The notes under the pieces are model-generated. The model saw only the letters and a program-made list of their open reading frames with translations, was not told the DNA's origin and made no database searches. DNA of 64,000 bases from Shinisaurus crocodilurus. Its lineage: Eukaryota; Chordata; Lepidosauria; Squamata; Shinisauridae. The position numbers and the translations under genes were made by a program. The first letter of the stretch is position 1; the number at the start of each line of letters is the position of its first letter. The stretch covers positions 145,556,099-145,620,098 of the forward strand of contig CM037880.1 of the NCBI GenBank assembly GCA_021292165.1, read 5' to 3'. Positions 10,805 through 20,669 of the stretch are shown one piece after another.

Positions 10805-11455
10805 TTAAAATGTAAATTGGAAACAAGCCAAGTAAAAACAGAGATGGCTCATATAGCACATCTTCTGCAGACTACCTAACAGTGGAAATGTAGGGAGACA
10901 CGCACACTACAAAGGCTGAAGGCTACCATAACAAGCAACCAGACATAGTAAGAGAATTAGAGAGAAGAAAAGGCTAAAGAAGAGAAGGAAAAAAAGAAAA
11001 TGATTATTTATTAAATGTATAACAGCTCCCCACCCCCACCCCCTTTCAGCATGTTAATGCTCTTAGGCAGGTACATGAGAAGAGCGCAAGAGAGGTGAGA
11101 AAAAAGTGCAGAAGAACTTAGATAATGATGGAGTCAGTGTTCATGAGTCATAAAGACTGTATTAATTGTATATTGATGCTACCCTCTCCCTAAACCCATT
11201 TGCAGCTTGGATGTTGTCCTCTCTATCTTCCCCACAGGAAGTCCTGAGTTAGAATATCTTCCAGCTCCACAGGTACTACAGCTTGCCTCTCCCAAACTGT
11301 AGGTCAGGAAGGAGGAGATAAAAGAAGCATTGCAATAACTCATTAGATTCTCCCCCACATGCCTGATCCAACATCAGTTAGAAGAAGTTGGGATTGTGAT
11401 GTGACAGCATCAATCACAAAAGGATGTAGGATCACATGGGCTGAGGAATTTTAGC
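10805..11455. other. Unassigned sequence
   Basis: Purine-rich at 10950-11000, otherwise nothing recognised. Confidence 0.4.
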
Positions 11456-11463
11456 CTTTGAAG

Positions 11464-11787
11464 CAGGGGTGGAGAACCTTTTTCAGCCTGAGGGCTGAAT
11501 TCCATTTCAAAGACGCTCCTGAGGGCTGCATTCCAATGGTGGGTGTGGCCAAAGGCAAAAGGGGCAGGGGCAAAAATACCAGTATATTTTAACTTAAAGC
11601 TCTTACTGCCAGTAACTAAGCCTTAGGAGGGGCATGTCATTCATTTTAGAATGGGGAAAACGGTGCAAAAGCTGAGAAACCACCAAAACTATTGGTGGTT
11701 GGGAGGAAAAGCTGTAGTCTTCTGGGGAATCCTGGAGGGACAGGTTAGAAACCCAGAAGGCCAGATTTGGCCCCTGAGCCTTCCCTG
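11464..11787. mobile_element. hAT-like MITE with perfect 8-bp duplication
   Basis: The 324-bp element begins CAGGGGTGGAGAACCTTTTT and ends GGCCCCTGAGCCTTCCCTG. It is flanked by identical CTTTGAAG octamers (11456-11463 and 11788-11795). Terminal CAGGG...CCCTG and an 8-bp duplication define hAT elements. No transposase is encoded. A related, disrupted copy lies at 19924-20596, sharing ACTCTTACTGCCAGTAACTA-type internal sequence. Confidence 0.85.
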
Positions 11788-11819
11788 CTTTGAAGGGATA
11801 GAGGAGATAGTACAGCCAC

Positions 11820-12477
11820 CAGGGATGGGGACTCGGACTTGAGGACTCGACTCGTGAGTCGGACTGAGTCCCCCCCTGACTCGAGTCCGACTCGAGTCCC
11901 AATATTTTTAATGGGACTCGAGACTCGACTCGGGACTCGAGACCAAGGACTTGTCGTCAACATCCCTGGGCTGTGCCAGAAGGAGTGGAGAGGAGCGCGA
12001 TCGCCGGCGAAGATCAAGTTCAACAGTTGAATTGTCCAAGACAAAGGGCACTGCCTGCCTGCCTGCCTGTTTGGGGTTCCCTGCCTCCTCTGCCTGCCTG
12101 ATCTCTTCTTAACCAGTTCCACAGTTTGAATTGTCCAAGACAAAGGCCTCTGCCTGCCTGCTTTGGGGTTCCCTGCCTCCTCTGCCTGCCTGGTTATTTT
12201 GGGTTTGTCTGCCTGGCCTGTTCTTGCCAAAATCAGTTGCAGAGTTTTGAAATAAAAAGGCACAATTGTGCCTAGAATTTATTTAAGCCACACATCTGAA
12301 GTAGCCTTATTTTGTTGGGAAAAACCCCCATTGATTTTAATAGGGACTCGTGGAGTCAGTTTTGGGAGTGACTTGTGACTCGTGACTCGTGAGTCATCAT
12401 TTTGGACCAAGGACTCGGACTCGAGACTCGGGTCCAAAGACTCGTGACTCAAGACCAAGGACTCTCCAACATCCCTG
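11820..12477. mobile_element. hAT-like element with dense GACTCG subterminal arrays
   Basis: The 658-bp element starts CAGGGATGGGGACTCGGACT, ends ACTCTCCAACATCCCTG and is flanked by perfect ACAGCCAC octamers (11812-11819 and 12478-12485). Both ends, about 11830-11950 and 12345-12465, are packed with GACTCG/CGAGTC motifs in both orientations. This is the arrangement expected of hAT transposase subterminal binding sites, here exceptionally dense. The centre has two tandem copies of a roughly 90-bp unit (about 12024-12121 and 12122-12200) sharing GAATTGTCCAAGACAAAGG and a GCCTGCCTG run. No transposase frame. Confidence 0.85.
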
Positions 12478-12485
12478 ACAGCCAC

Positions 12486-13425
12486 AAATGAGCTTGTGTA
12501 TTTCCCTGGGTTTGAAAGGATGCATTATATTAGGGAGGCCTACAGCCTAAGGATACATTACATTAGGGACACATAGAAGCCTTCAGCTTAAAACATCTGA
12601 GGACTACTGGCAAAGTCTTCCTGGCATTGGCCAATGTCAACTTGTAGAGCTTAAACTGGAAGGCATTGGTAGCAGTAATAATTCAATGTAGGTAAAGCAG
12701 GTCACATGGGCCTGGATGAGGCATTTTATTCTTGGGAAAGGATTGAGGAATGGTTGCGACACAAGAGAAATCAAATTATTAAAGGGGTGGTGTATGCATT
12801 CCTGTGGGTTTACAAGAGGCGGTACGTTAGATAATTTGCAAAGAGGCATAAATCCTAAAAGGTCTAAGGATAGCATTTTAAAACTGAGGTGAGTGAAATT
12901 AATTTTCTTCAACTACAAGGATTCAAATAGAAGTCATCTTCTGCCCTTCAGCAAAATTCATAAAATGTATATTAAAATGTGAGAATTATTTTTTCAAAGG
13001 AAAATAATTACTTTATGGCTTTGAGGACATTATATATGGACCATCCTGACCCATGACTCATATTGTGTTGCATGCATTGTTGTTGTTGTTTTAAAAAGGG
13101 GAAATTTGAAATACTCCAAAAGTATTTTGGAAAGTATTTTGAAAGTTCTTTTTAAAATATTATTTTATATATTGATACTGCATTGAAATTACACAAACTG
13201 ATAACAGTGAACTGTTCTAGTGATTTACCCTAGGAGTTTGCCCTGAGCCAGCTTAAATCAAAGCAGAACGAGTACTGCTGTTTCACATATGATTTTTTTA
13301 TCCTGTGACACCTGCAAAGAAGGTTGCCCTTGCAGTGGCATATGCATTAAAGGCAAAGCCAACCTACATGGGACTATCTGAGCAATTGGCCTAAATGAAT
13401 ACTACTGCAGAAGGTATTGTAATCA
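12486..13425. other. Unassigned sequence
   Basis: No coding or element termini recognised. A short TTG run is at 13078-13091. Confidence 0.4.
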
Positions 13426-13429
13426 TTAA

Positions 13430-13490
13430 GGGCACAATCCTATGTTTAGCCAGAGAAAAGTCCTACAAAATGCATAGGATTGTTTGTGCC
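13430..13490. mobile_element. Palindromic Harbinger-like MITE, copy 2, deleted centre
   Basis: Only the outer arms remain: GGGCACAATCCTATG at the left, AAAAGTCCTACAAAATGCAT in the middle and TAGGATTGTTTGTGCC at the right. TAA flanks both ends (13427-13429 and 13491-13493). The central palindrome core has been lost, perhaps through hairpin deletion. Confidence 0.65.
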
Positions 13491-13494
13491 TAAA

Positions 13495-15530
13495 GCTGCT
13501 GTTTGCTCTTTGTTGCAAGCAGTTTCTTAACTCTAATTGTCCATTCTTCTTTAGACTGCTTGTAGGTAGCAGTTTCTTCCATTCTTGGTTCTATATTTGT
13601 GGGAAGTCATAGCTCTGTAGTAGTACACTCTTGCCATTTGTAGGCCTTATGTTACCACATTTGCTCGGGACACATATCTGTGTACACATCTGCCCAGTAC
13701 TTCTCTGTGCTCCAGGATTAAGCCCTTCTGGAGCACGAATGCTTGAGTGGATGGGTGATTTAGCTGAAATACTGTGCTGGGGAAAACTCTTCCAAATGCA
13801 ACCTTGACCCTATGCCACCAGAGAACAGCCTGATGTCAGTCCAGCAGAGCCTGGTTCTACTAGCACACTAACCAAAATACAAAGCAGCCAAGTGTGGGTA
13901 AAGTTTGGATCGTTTAGTCTGGGTAGAAGAGTTATTTTCATAAGGTATTTAGGGAACAATGGAGACAAGTCAGAGCTTTTCCAGAAAATAACCATAACCT
14001 ATGTAGCCTTTTCAAAAGGGCAGGGGGTGAGGGGAGGGTAATGAAGTGAGTTGGTAGCACAACTGTGCAGTATACCTTAGGTTTGGATGAGGAGGGGAAG
14101 AATGGGGGACAGTTGCAGTAGGATTGAGGAAAAGGTAGGGAAATAGGTTAAAAAGGGAAATAAGCAAGATATTACCTCTCATTATTGTCCCAGCTATGAT
14201 CCAAAAAGTGGGTGATGATCCACAAGGCTACAAGAGGCACTAACCAGGAGCTCACAAACTTGGGGAAAGGGAAGGGGCAGGGCTTGGGAAGAGCTGGTGG
14301 TGTGCCCAGAAAAGTGAAGGCAAAAGAGAGAAGGGCTGGTGGTGTGTCATTATAGACTTTGCTAATGAATACCTTACAGAAGAAAGGGGATGGTCCTGGG
14401 AGGGGACTTCCCAGGCACAAACAAAAGTCAGATACTTGTCTTTGGCTTGATGAACACAAAGAGGAGGTTAGGTGATTGGACGGGCTTGACCTTTTCTTTA
14501 AATTTTATTTTATTTAAAATTATTTTTAGGCCACCTTTAAGGGTAGAACCCTCTCAAGGTGGTGAAGTTCTCCTTGAAATTTCTTTTCAGTGGGATTGTC
14601 TCTTCTTTATGGTGTTGGGTGCAAAATGAACAAGGTGCAAGATGAGTTTTGTATTCATCTTTGGGTGTGGGCTCCTAACCTTAATGGGGCAAATGGTATT
14701 AGTGCCACCATGGTATTGTGTAGCAGTGGGTTTCACAGTGCTTCCTACATGCCTACATGCTGTCTTCTACCTCTTAAGGCTCTCTTAGCCTATACAATAG
14801 AGGTGATGTGTGACTTGATTAGAGTGGAACTGAATAAGGACAAGGGCATTTACACATTCCAGAGGCTGAATGGAAGATAGAAATTGCTCCTTCTATTCAT
14901 GCTAATAGAGGAAAGCCATTGTACACTTGCATTCTGCCCTTGGTGATCAATCCTGTATTAGATCACCTTCACAGGAGATATTTTGAAACAAGGCCCTTAG
15001 TGGAAAACACTCAAAATGGAAGAGAAAGCATACCCCCTTGGCAACACTTAGGTTCAGTCCCAAGAGTTTCTGGTCCAGAATCCTGGTTAGAAGGGCTTGA
15101 AAGGATCACTGCCAGAAACTTTGAAAAGCTACTACAAGTCTGAGACTCTGAGTTAAGAACAATATGGCAAATTCTAAATATATATATGTCTTAAAGCAAG
15201 GCAATGTGGTTAACTTTAAAAAGCACCTGTTTTATTTAATATATTTATGCCCTGCCTTATCAAAGCCATTTCAAAGTGACTTACAGATTCAAGTACAGGA
15301 TAAAATACAATAAACAACATTCTCTCTAATAGCAACTCGGGTGGCTGAGTGCCTATCAGTTTGGAATCAAAATGGGACCACCCAAAAATGAAGTAGTGGC
15401 TTCTACATATTCAGGGGACACCCTAGGTATGCAGAAGTACATACGGTAAGTTTGTGAATTGAAAGAAAATTTTAGTATACCCCAAAGCTGCCTGAGAGGT
15501 AAGCTTACAGAATGTGGTTGCAGTTGAGTG
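13495..15530. other. Largely unassigned sequence with L2-like 3' scraps
   Basis: Two short stretches resemble reverse-complemented L2 3' ends: about 14490-14570, with GGCCACCTTTAAGGGTAGAA, and about 15230-15320, with TATGCCCTGCCTTATCAAAG. The remainder shows nothing recognisable. Confidence 0.4.
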
Positions 15531-15532
15531 TA

Positions 15533-15566
15533 TAGGAAGGAAGGAAGGAAGGAAGGAAGGAAGGGG
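15533..15566. repeat. (GGAA)n microsatellite
   Basis: About seven GGAA units ending in a G run. A short distance upstream of the nested element complex at 15731-16028. Confidence 0.9.
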
Positions 15567-15810
15567 GGGTCTAAAGAAACCAGAAATAGATCAATTTGTA
15601 TCCCCCTTCACAATTTATCCATGTGAACGGGCTCCACATGATTTAAAGAATAGTGGTGTTATTCCACTAGTTCTGCCCCTAACATTGTGCCCACTTGCCT
15701 GGCTCCACCCTCCTAAATTCTGCACATTGAGGGCCAAAGCCACATTGTTTGCTCTGGTCCCAACCTGCACTACTAATTCAGATCTGGGCCCGTGCACTTA
15801 CCATAGAGCA

Positions 15811-15812
15811 CA

Positions 15813-15847
<35 letters not shown>
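15811..15847. repeat. (AAAG)n microsatellite
   Basis: About nine AAAG units, inside MITE family X copy a and just before the palindromic insertion. Confidence 0.9.
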
Positions 15848-15849
<2 letters not shown>

Positions 15850-15872
15850 GTAGCTGTTAGCTGTGTCTTCAA

Positions 15873-16006
15873 GGGTGCAATCCTATGTATATTTAGACAG
15901 AAAAAAGTCCTACAACACCCAGCATTCCCCAGCCAGCATGACTGGCTGGGGAATGCTGGGAGTTGTAGGACTTTTTTTCTGTCTAAACATGCATAGGATT
16001 GCTCTT
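15873..16006. mobile_element. Palindromic Harbinger-like MITE, copy 3
   Basis: The best-preserved palindrome of the family. The left arm GGGTGCAATCCTATG through CAACACCCAGCATTCCCCAG pairs with CTGGGGAATGCTGGGAGTTG and ATGCATAGGATTGC. Flanks are CAA and TAA, one mismatch from the family's TAA duplication. Confidence 0.75.
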
Positions 16007-16534
16007 TAAAGTAACGTGTGCTTTGGGTCTGAGTGAAGATCAGAAAAGTACTCATGGACACTCCTCAGGGTGATCAGGAGACCCAGGGGAGGGGCCAGTG
16101 GTGCAGACCTACCCTTTAACCATGTGGCTGCTTCCCTTCATGTAGATAATGCGTGAAGGAGCCTGTGTGAATCTTCGAATCAAGGCTATGGCGCAGGGCC
16201 ATTTTGAGTCATGGAATGTTCATGAGTCAGTTGAAAAAGAAAGAAAAAAAGAGGGCAGAGAAAGAGAGAGAACTGGCTTGCTGAAGCCTTTGGTAGCTCA
16301 TACTAACCATCATGTGGGGAGGTATTAGAATTGAGGAGATGCCTTTCCTATCTCCAGAACTGTGTGCCTCCTGTATCCTTCTCTATACCTATAAAATACT
16401 CAGGTTTGAGGCTAGCAGTACTCTAGTTTGATATAGTACAGCAGGGGAAGACCTCTGTGCGGGGCAGAGGGAAAGTGTATTTTATCCCTTCACTGAAACT
16501 CATCCACCTACCCACTCCAGAGTGGCTGAGAAAG

Positions 16535-17490
16535 TCTCTCCCTAAAAAAGAGATCTTGGGGTTGTGGTGGACAACTCGATGAAAATGTCAACCCAGTGTG
16601 CGGCTGCTGTGAAAAAGGCAAACTCCATGTTAGGCATATTTAGGAAAGGAATTGAAAATAAAACTACCAAGATCAATTCCCCTTATACAAATCTACGGTG
16701 CAACTGTACATAGAATACTGTGTACAGTTCTGGTCACCACACCTAAAAAAAGGATATTGTAGAGTTGGAAAAAGTGCAGAAAAGGGCACCTAAAATGATC
16801 AAGGGGCTGGACCAACTCCCCTATGAGGAAAGGTTACAGCAGCTGGGATTGTTTAGCTTAGAAAAAAGGCGAGTAAAGGGATCAAAAGGCGAGTAAAGTG
16901 TTTGTATTGAAACAAACACTTACCCACCAAAAGCAGCAGCCTATAGCACAACCAATAATCTGATTTCAAAGCCTGGGCAAATAAAACCCTTTTAACCTGT
17001 TGCCTAAATCTCATAAGAATCAGTGCCGGGCACAAGGACCTGGGGAGGTCATTTCTATACACATTATAGAGGTGTACAGAATTGTGCATGGTGTGAACAA
17101 AGTGGATAGGGAGACATTTTTTTCCCTCTCAATACTAGAACCTGGGGTCATCCCATGGAACTGATTGGTGGGAGATTCAGGACAGATAAAAGGAGGTACT
17201 TCACACAGTGCATAGCATGTAGCGATGGCCACCAATTTGGAGGGCTTTAAAAAGGGATTGGACAAATTCAGGGAAGAGAAGGCTCTCGATGGCTACTAGT
17301 CCTGATTGACTATATGGTACCTCCAGTATCAAAGGCACCAGTCGCTGGGGAACATGGGCGGGAGGGTGCTGTTGCACTCATGTCCTGCTTGTGGGATCCC
17401 ATGGGCAGTTGGTTGGCCACTGTGTGAACAGAATGCTGGACTAGATGGACCCTTGGTCTGATCCAGCATGGCTCTTTTTATGTTCGTATG
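16535..17490 (+). pseudogene. CR1-type LINE 3' end, 5'-truncated and interrupted
   Basis: The plus translation follows the CR1 reverse transcriptase C-terminus. It reads DLGVVVDNSMKMSTQCAAAV, then KKANSMLGIFRKGIENK, then (with stops and frame shifts) a [19 protein letters not shown] stretch and [17 protein letters not shown]. After an insertion it resumes with IEVYRIVHGVNKVDR-like sequence and NLEGFKKGLDKF. The 3'-UTR ends in TGGACCCTTGGTCTGATCCA and TTTATGTTC. The 5' part is missing. Between about 16880 and 17055 a foreign segment matches sequence 760 bp downstream. Confidence 0.8.
16914..17055. repeat. 142-bp exact direct repeat, upstream copy
   Basis: Identical base for base to 17674-17815. 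It sits inside the CR1 coding remnant and separates FSLEKRR from the continuing coding sequence. The bases just left, TATTGAAACAAA, also occur near 17624, but about 40 bp that separate the two blocks there are missing here. Confidence 0.95.
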
Positions 17491-17619
17491 AGGCTTGAAC
17501 AACACTACAAGGCTCCTGTTCCAAGCTGTCTGGAGCCATGAACAGGAGCATTTCTCTTAGGGTGTGAGGATATGCACTGCAATATTTTGTGGCAAGTGCT
17601 GGGGGCCCCACAGCAAGTC

Positions 17620-17960
17620 CCACTTATTGAAACAAAATAATAAAAATCGCAAACAGACAAGCAAACTGCATTAAAACACTTACCCACCAAAAGCAGCAGC
17701 CTATAGCACAACCAATAATCTGATTTCAAAGCCTGGGCAAATAAAACCCTTTTAACCTGTTGCCTAAATCTCATAAGAATCAGTGCCGGGCACAAGGACC
17801 TGGGGAGGTCATTTCAAAATCAGGGCACCAGCACTGAAAAGGCCCAGTTCTTAGCCATTACCTGCCTAAGCTCAGTAGGTGGAGGTATCCAAAGAAGGAC
17901 TACCCTAGATGACCCAAGGGCACAGACAGGTTCATACAGGAGCAGGTACTCCTTGCTATT
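17620..17960 (-). mobile_element. L2-type LINE fragment, minus orientation
   Basis: AATAAAACCCTTTTAACCTG and TGCCGGGCACAAGGACCTGG, followed by GAAAAGGCCCAGTTC, resemble reverse-complemented L2 3' coding and UTR sequence. It supplies the source of the 142-bp repeat. Confidence 0.5.
17674..17815. repeat. 142-bp exact direct repeat, downstream (probable source) copy
   Basis: Identical to 16914-17055. It is continuous with L2-like sequence on both sides here, which makes this the likely donor. Confidence 0.95.
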
Positions 17961-17964
17961 GTTC

Positions 17965-18715
17965 TTCTATCTGTATTACATAGCCCTTACTGTCTGTGTG
18001 ATCACTGCCACCTGCAGACAGATAGAATCCCAACAGCACTGACAGACAGACAGGGCCGGGGGAGTACCAGTGCAAGATTAAGTCACAGACATGGGTGAAC
18101 TATAGACTTGGATGGGTACGAGGTACACATTCATCACCTTTCAGAAGAGCTATGCAGATGTTCTTTTTCTGGTATATCCTGTCGTTCATCCTATTACATG
18201 GCAGGCACAGGTTCAGACAAAGGCAGACCCAACCTAATGCAGGATACTGCGGTTGAGCTGAAGTTCCCATCATAGATAGGACATTCACACAAAATAGTAT
18301 TCAGTTACAGTTGCAAAGTGTAGGGCAATTTTACACAAATCAGTTAAGGCAGCACTTCAGCTTAAGGTTATTCCGAAGTCAGTGCAAAGCAAATTTACTT
18401 GGAAGTAAGTGAGATCAGCAGTATGTGCTTCCAGGTAACTGCACAAGTTAAGGCACCCTTAGAGCAGAACTCAGTGTTATGAGTAACAAGCAGCTGCTGC
18501 CAATAATGGCATGTATAGTTTCCTTCCCTTTCCCCTGTAACTTCTAGTAAACTGACCAAATTCTGACACTCACTGTGGTAGGGATGCTCACGGTGTAATG
18601 ACATCAGATCACACAACAAGTTTCACTTGATGTTACAGAGGAGACAGGGAGAAGCTAGACATGGGCATGCTTTATGTCTTCTGGAATATCTAGCTCCACC
18701 TTAATGCCATTGCCT
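17965..18715. other. Unassigned sequence
   Basis: No element ends or coding similarity recognised. Confidence 0.4.
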
Positions 18716-18720
18716 TAAGG

Positions 18721-18858
18721 CAGGGGTGGGGAAGGTGTGGTCTTCCAGATGTTATTGGACTGCAACTCCCAGCAGCCCCGGCCAGCATAACCAATGGTGA
18801 GAGATGGTGGGAGTTGCAGTCCAACAAAACCTGGAGGAATACACGCTCCTGACCCCTG
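18721..18858. mobile_element. Short palindromic hAT-like MITE
   Basis: This 138-bp element runs from CAGGGGTGGGGAAGGTGTGG to ACACGCTCCTGACCCCTG. Its arms pair over GGACTGCAACTCCCA and TGGGAGTTGCAGTCC. Flanking octamers CCTTAAGG and GCTTAAGC match at six of eight positions. The copy at 28276-28411 is a relative. Confidence 0.7.
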
Positions 18859-18859
18859 G

Positions 18860-19918
18860 CTTAAGCGAAAGTAAGCTGCCTGGTTTACAAAGTCAACATT
18901 TGAACCATTTCCCTGACACCAACATCTTGTGCATTTTCAGAATCACATTAAGATAGGATGTCTTTAAATTGTGGAACAGTAGCATCTTTAATAGCTACAT
19001 AATTGTTGAGAGGAGGCTATAAACGTTTTATGGACTTTAAGCAAACCTTTCCCAGCCTATCTGGTTTAAAAAAGTATACGGCTGCAAATAAGTGAACAGA
19101 GCAATCCAATCAAATGCTGATTACAAAACAACAACAACAACAACAAAACACTGCACTGCACTGCTGCTTCCTGGCCAGCTGAGGTCAAATCCAAACACTT
19201 GGCTCATGAAAACGTAGCACTTCTTTTTGATGCCAGAGCTTTATGATCTCAGAACCTCTGCAGTCTCATAAAAATAAGCAGGAGCAAACTCTATCGTTAG
19301 TGCCAGAAATTATTTCTAGTAAGCCTTGTGTACTACATGAAATTAATTCCCATTTTTAGCCAAACATTGGATTCTTAAAAATGTGTTTTTAAAGCAAAGG
19401 TCAGTCATTCAGTTCAACATTAGAATGTGTTCTGTTTTGTTTTTAAATAGTGTAGCGTGTAACTCATGGGCTAGGAGGCGACAATCTTAACAACCAGTTC
19501 ACTTATTCCTGCAATAGAGTTTTTTCACTAGTAGGCGTATCCTTCATACAACAGTTCAGTCTGCTGTTGTATGAAAGCAGCTTGCCTTCCTCCACCCATC
19601 CCCCATTTAAAAAATCTTATGGAAAGGACAGACAGTAAAGATGGGACAATAACCATCAGTTGACCATCAGTCTCATTTTTACATGAGCAACACTTCATCC
19701 ACCTGTCTTACTTATGACATGGTAATCGCTGAAGATCTAGCAGAGATCTCACCACAGATGGTTCTTTCCTGTCCTGTGCCATAATATTGACCCTTTTACG
19801 AATAAATGATGTATTTGTCACTCTGTTTGAAAGTATATTCTTCCCCATCCCTGTTTACTCACTGTACTGATTTTGGATAAAGCCACTGGGAATTCACATT
19901 AATTCATTTCACAGTATA
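18860..19918. other. Unassigned sequence
   Basis: Contains a CAA run at 19128-19146. No other structure recognised. Confidence 0.4.
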
Positions 19919-19923
19919 TAAGT

Positions 19924-20596
19924 CAGGGGTAAGGAACCTCCTTCAGCCCAAGGGCTGAATTCAGTTTTGGATAACCGTTTTGGGGCTGCACTGCAGCGGT
20001 GGCCAGGGCAAAAGGGATGGGGCCATGAATACAAAAAAAGGCCAACCGACTGTGGCTGGAGGGAACAATCCTATGGCCCCCAGGCATAGGATCATTCAGA
20101 TTCCCACCTCCGAGGTCAGACACAGCAGGCCAACCTCGGACCTGGGAATTGGAGCGCCAATCCCGCTTCCCCGCCTGCTTGCAGCCAGCACAGAAGGAAC
20201 TGCACCGGCTGCTCTCTGGGGTTAGGAAAGTGACCTCGGGGAGGGCTCAAAGGGGGCATTTCAAGGGGCGGGGATGGGAGGTATCCTCACGCTGCTCCAG
20301 CCTCCTTCTCTCCCCCTTTGAAGTGCCCCAGTTAGAGGGCTGAAAACAGCTGTCTAGCAGGAGGAGAAGGGAGGCAGAGACACTCTGCACTGGATGCCCG
20401 TAATCCTCTGAGTCCGTAGGCTTATGGGCATCTCGACTGGATTGTGCCCTAAAACTCTTACTGCCAGTAACTAAGTCTTAGGAGACATATTTCAACCGTT
20501 TAGAATGGGGGGGGGGGGAGACTGCACAAAACCTGCGAAACCACCAAACAGTTGTTGGTAGTTGGAGAAAAGGGGATGTAGCTTGGGGAAGAAGAT
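19924..20596. mobile_element. Second copy of the 11464-type hAT, interrupted and truncated
   Basis: The start CAGGGGTAAGGAACCTCCTT and the internal CTCTTACTGCCAGTAACTAA and GAAACCACCAAACAGTTG blocks match the element at 11464-11787. An unrelated 390-bp element (20061-20450) splits it. The right end is lost where a LINE tail begins near 20597. Confidence 0.65.
20061..20450. mobile_element. MITE family Y, inserted in a hAT copy
   Basis: The left end GGGAACAATCCTATGGCC is mirrored by GGATTGTGCCCT at the right. The interior GCAGCCAGCACAGAAGGAAC through AAAGTGACCTCGG matches, with divergence, 56694-56772. It has no coding capacity. The CAATCCTATG termini resemble the palindromic Harbinger-like family, suggesting a shared superfamily. 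Confidence 0.5.
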
Positions 20597-20665
20597 ATCA
20601 CAGAACAGAATCATAGAATAGTAGAGTTGGAAGGAGCCTATAAGGCCATTGTCCCAATCCAAATC
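20597..20665 (-). mobile_element. CR1-type LINE or SINE 3' tail, minus orientation
   Basis: AATCATAGAATAGTAGAGTT followed by GGAAGGAGCCTATAAGG is the reverse complement of the tail ending TCCAACTCTATGATTCTATG, common to CR1-related elements. Confidence 0.55.
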
Positions 20666-20669
20666 AAGA

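Larger units (their letters stand above)
15731..16028. mobile_element. MITE family X (TIR GGGCCAAAGC...), copy a, nested
   Basis: The left end GGGCCAAAGCCACATTG and right end GTAACGTGTGCTTTGGGTC are imperfect inverted repeats. An internal TTCAGATCTGGGCCC matches, in reverse, the block GGGTCCAGATCTGAACTAGG of the copy at 56422. A tetranucleotide repeat and a Harbinger-like palindrome (15873-16006) interrupt it. The same termini occur at 43597 and 56422. Confidence 0.5.
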
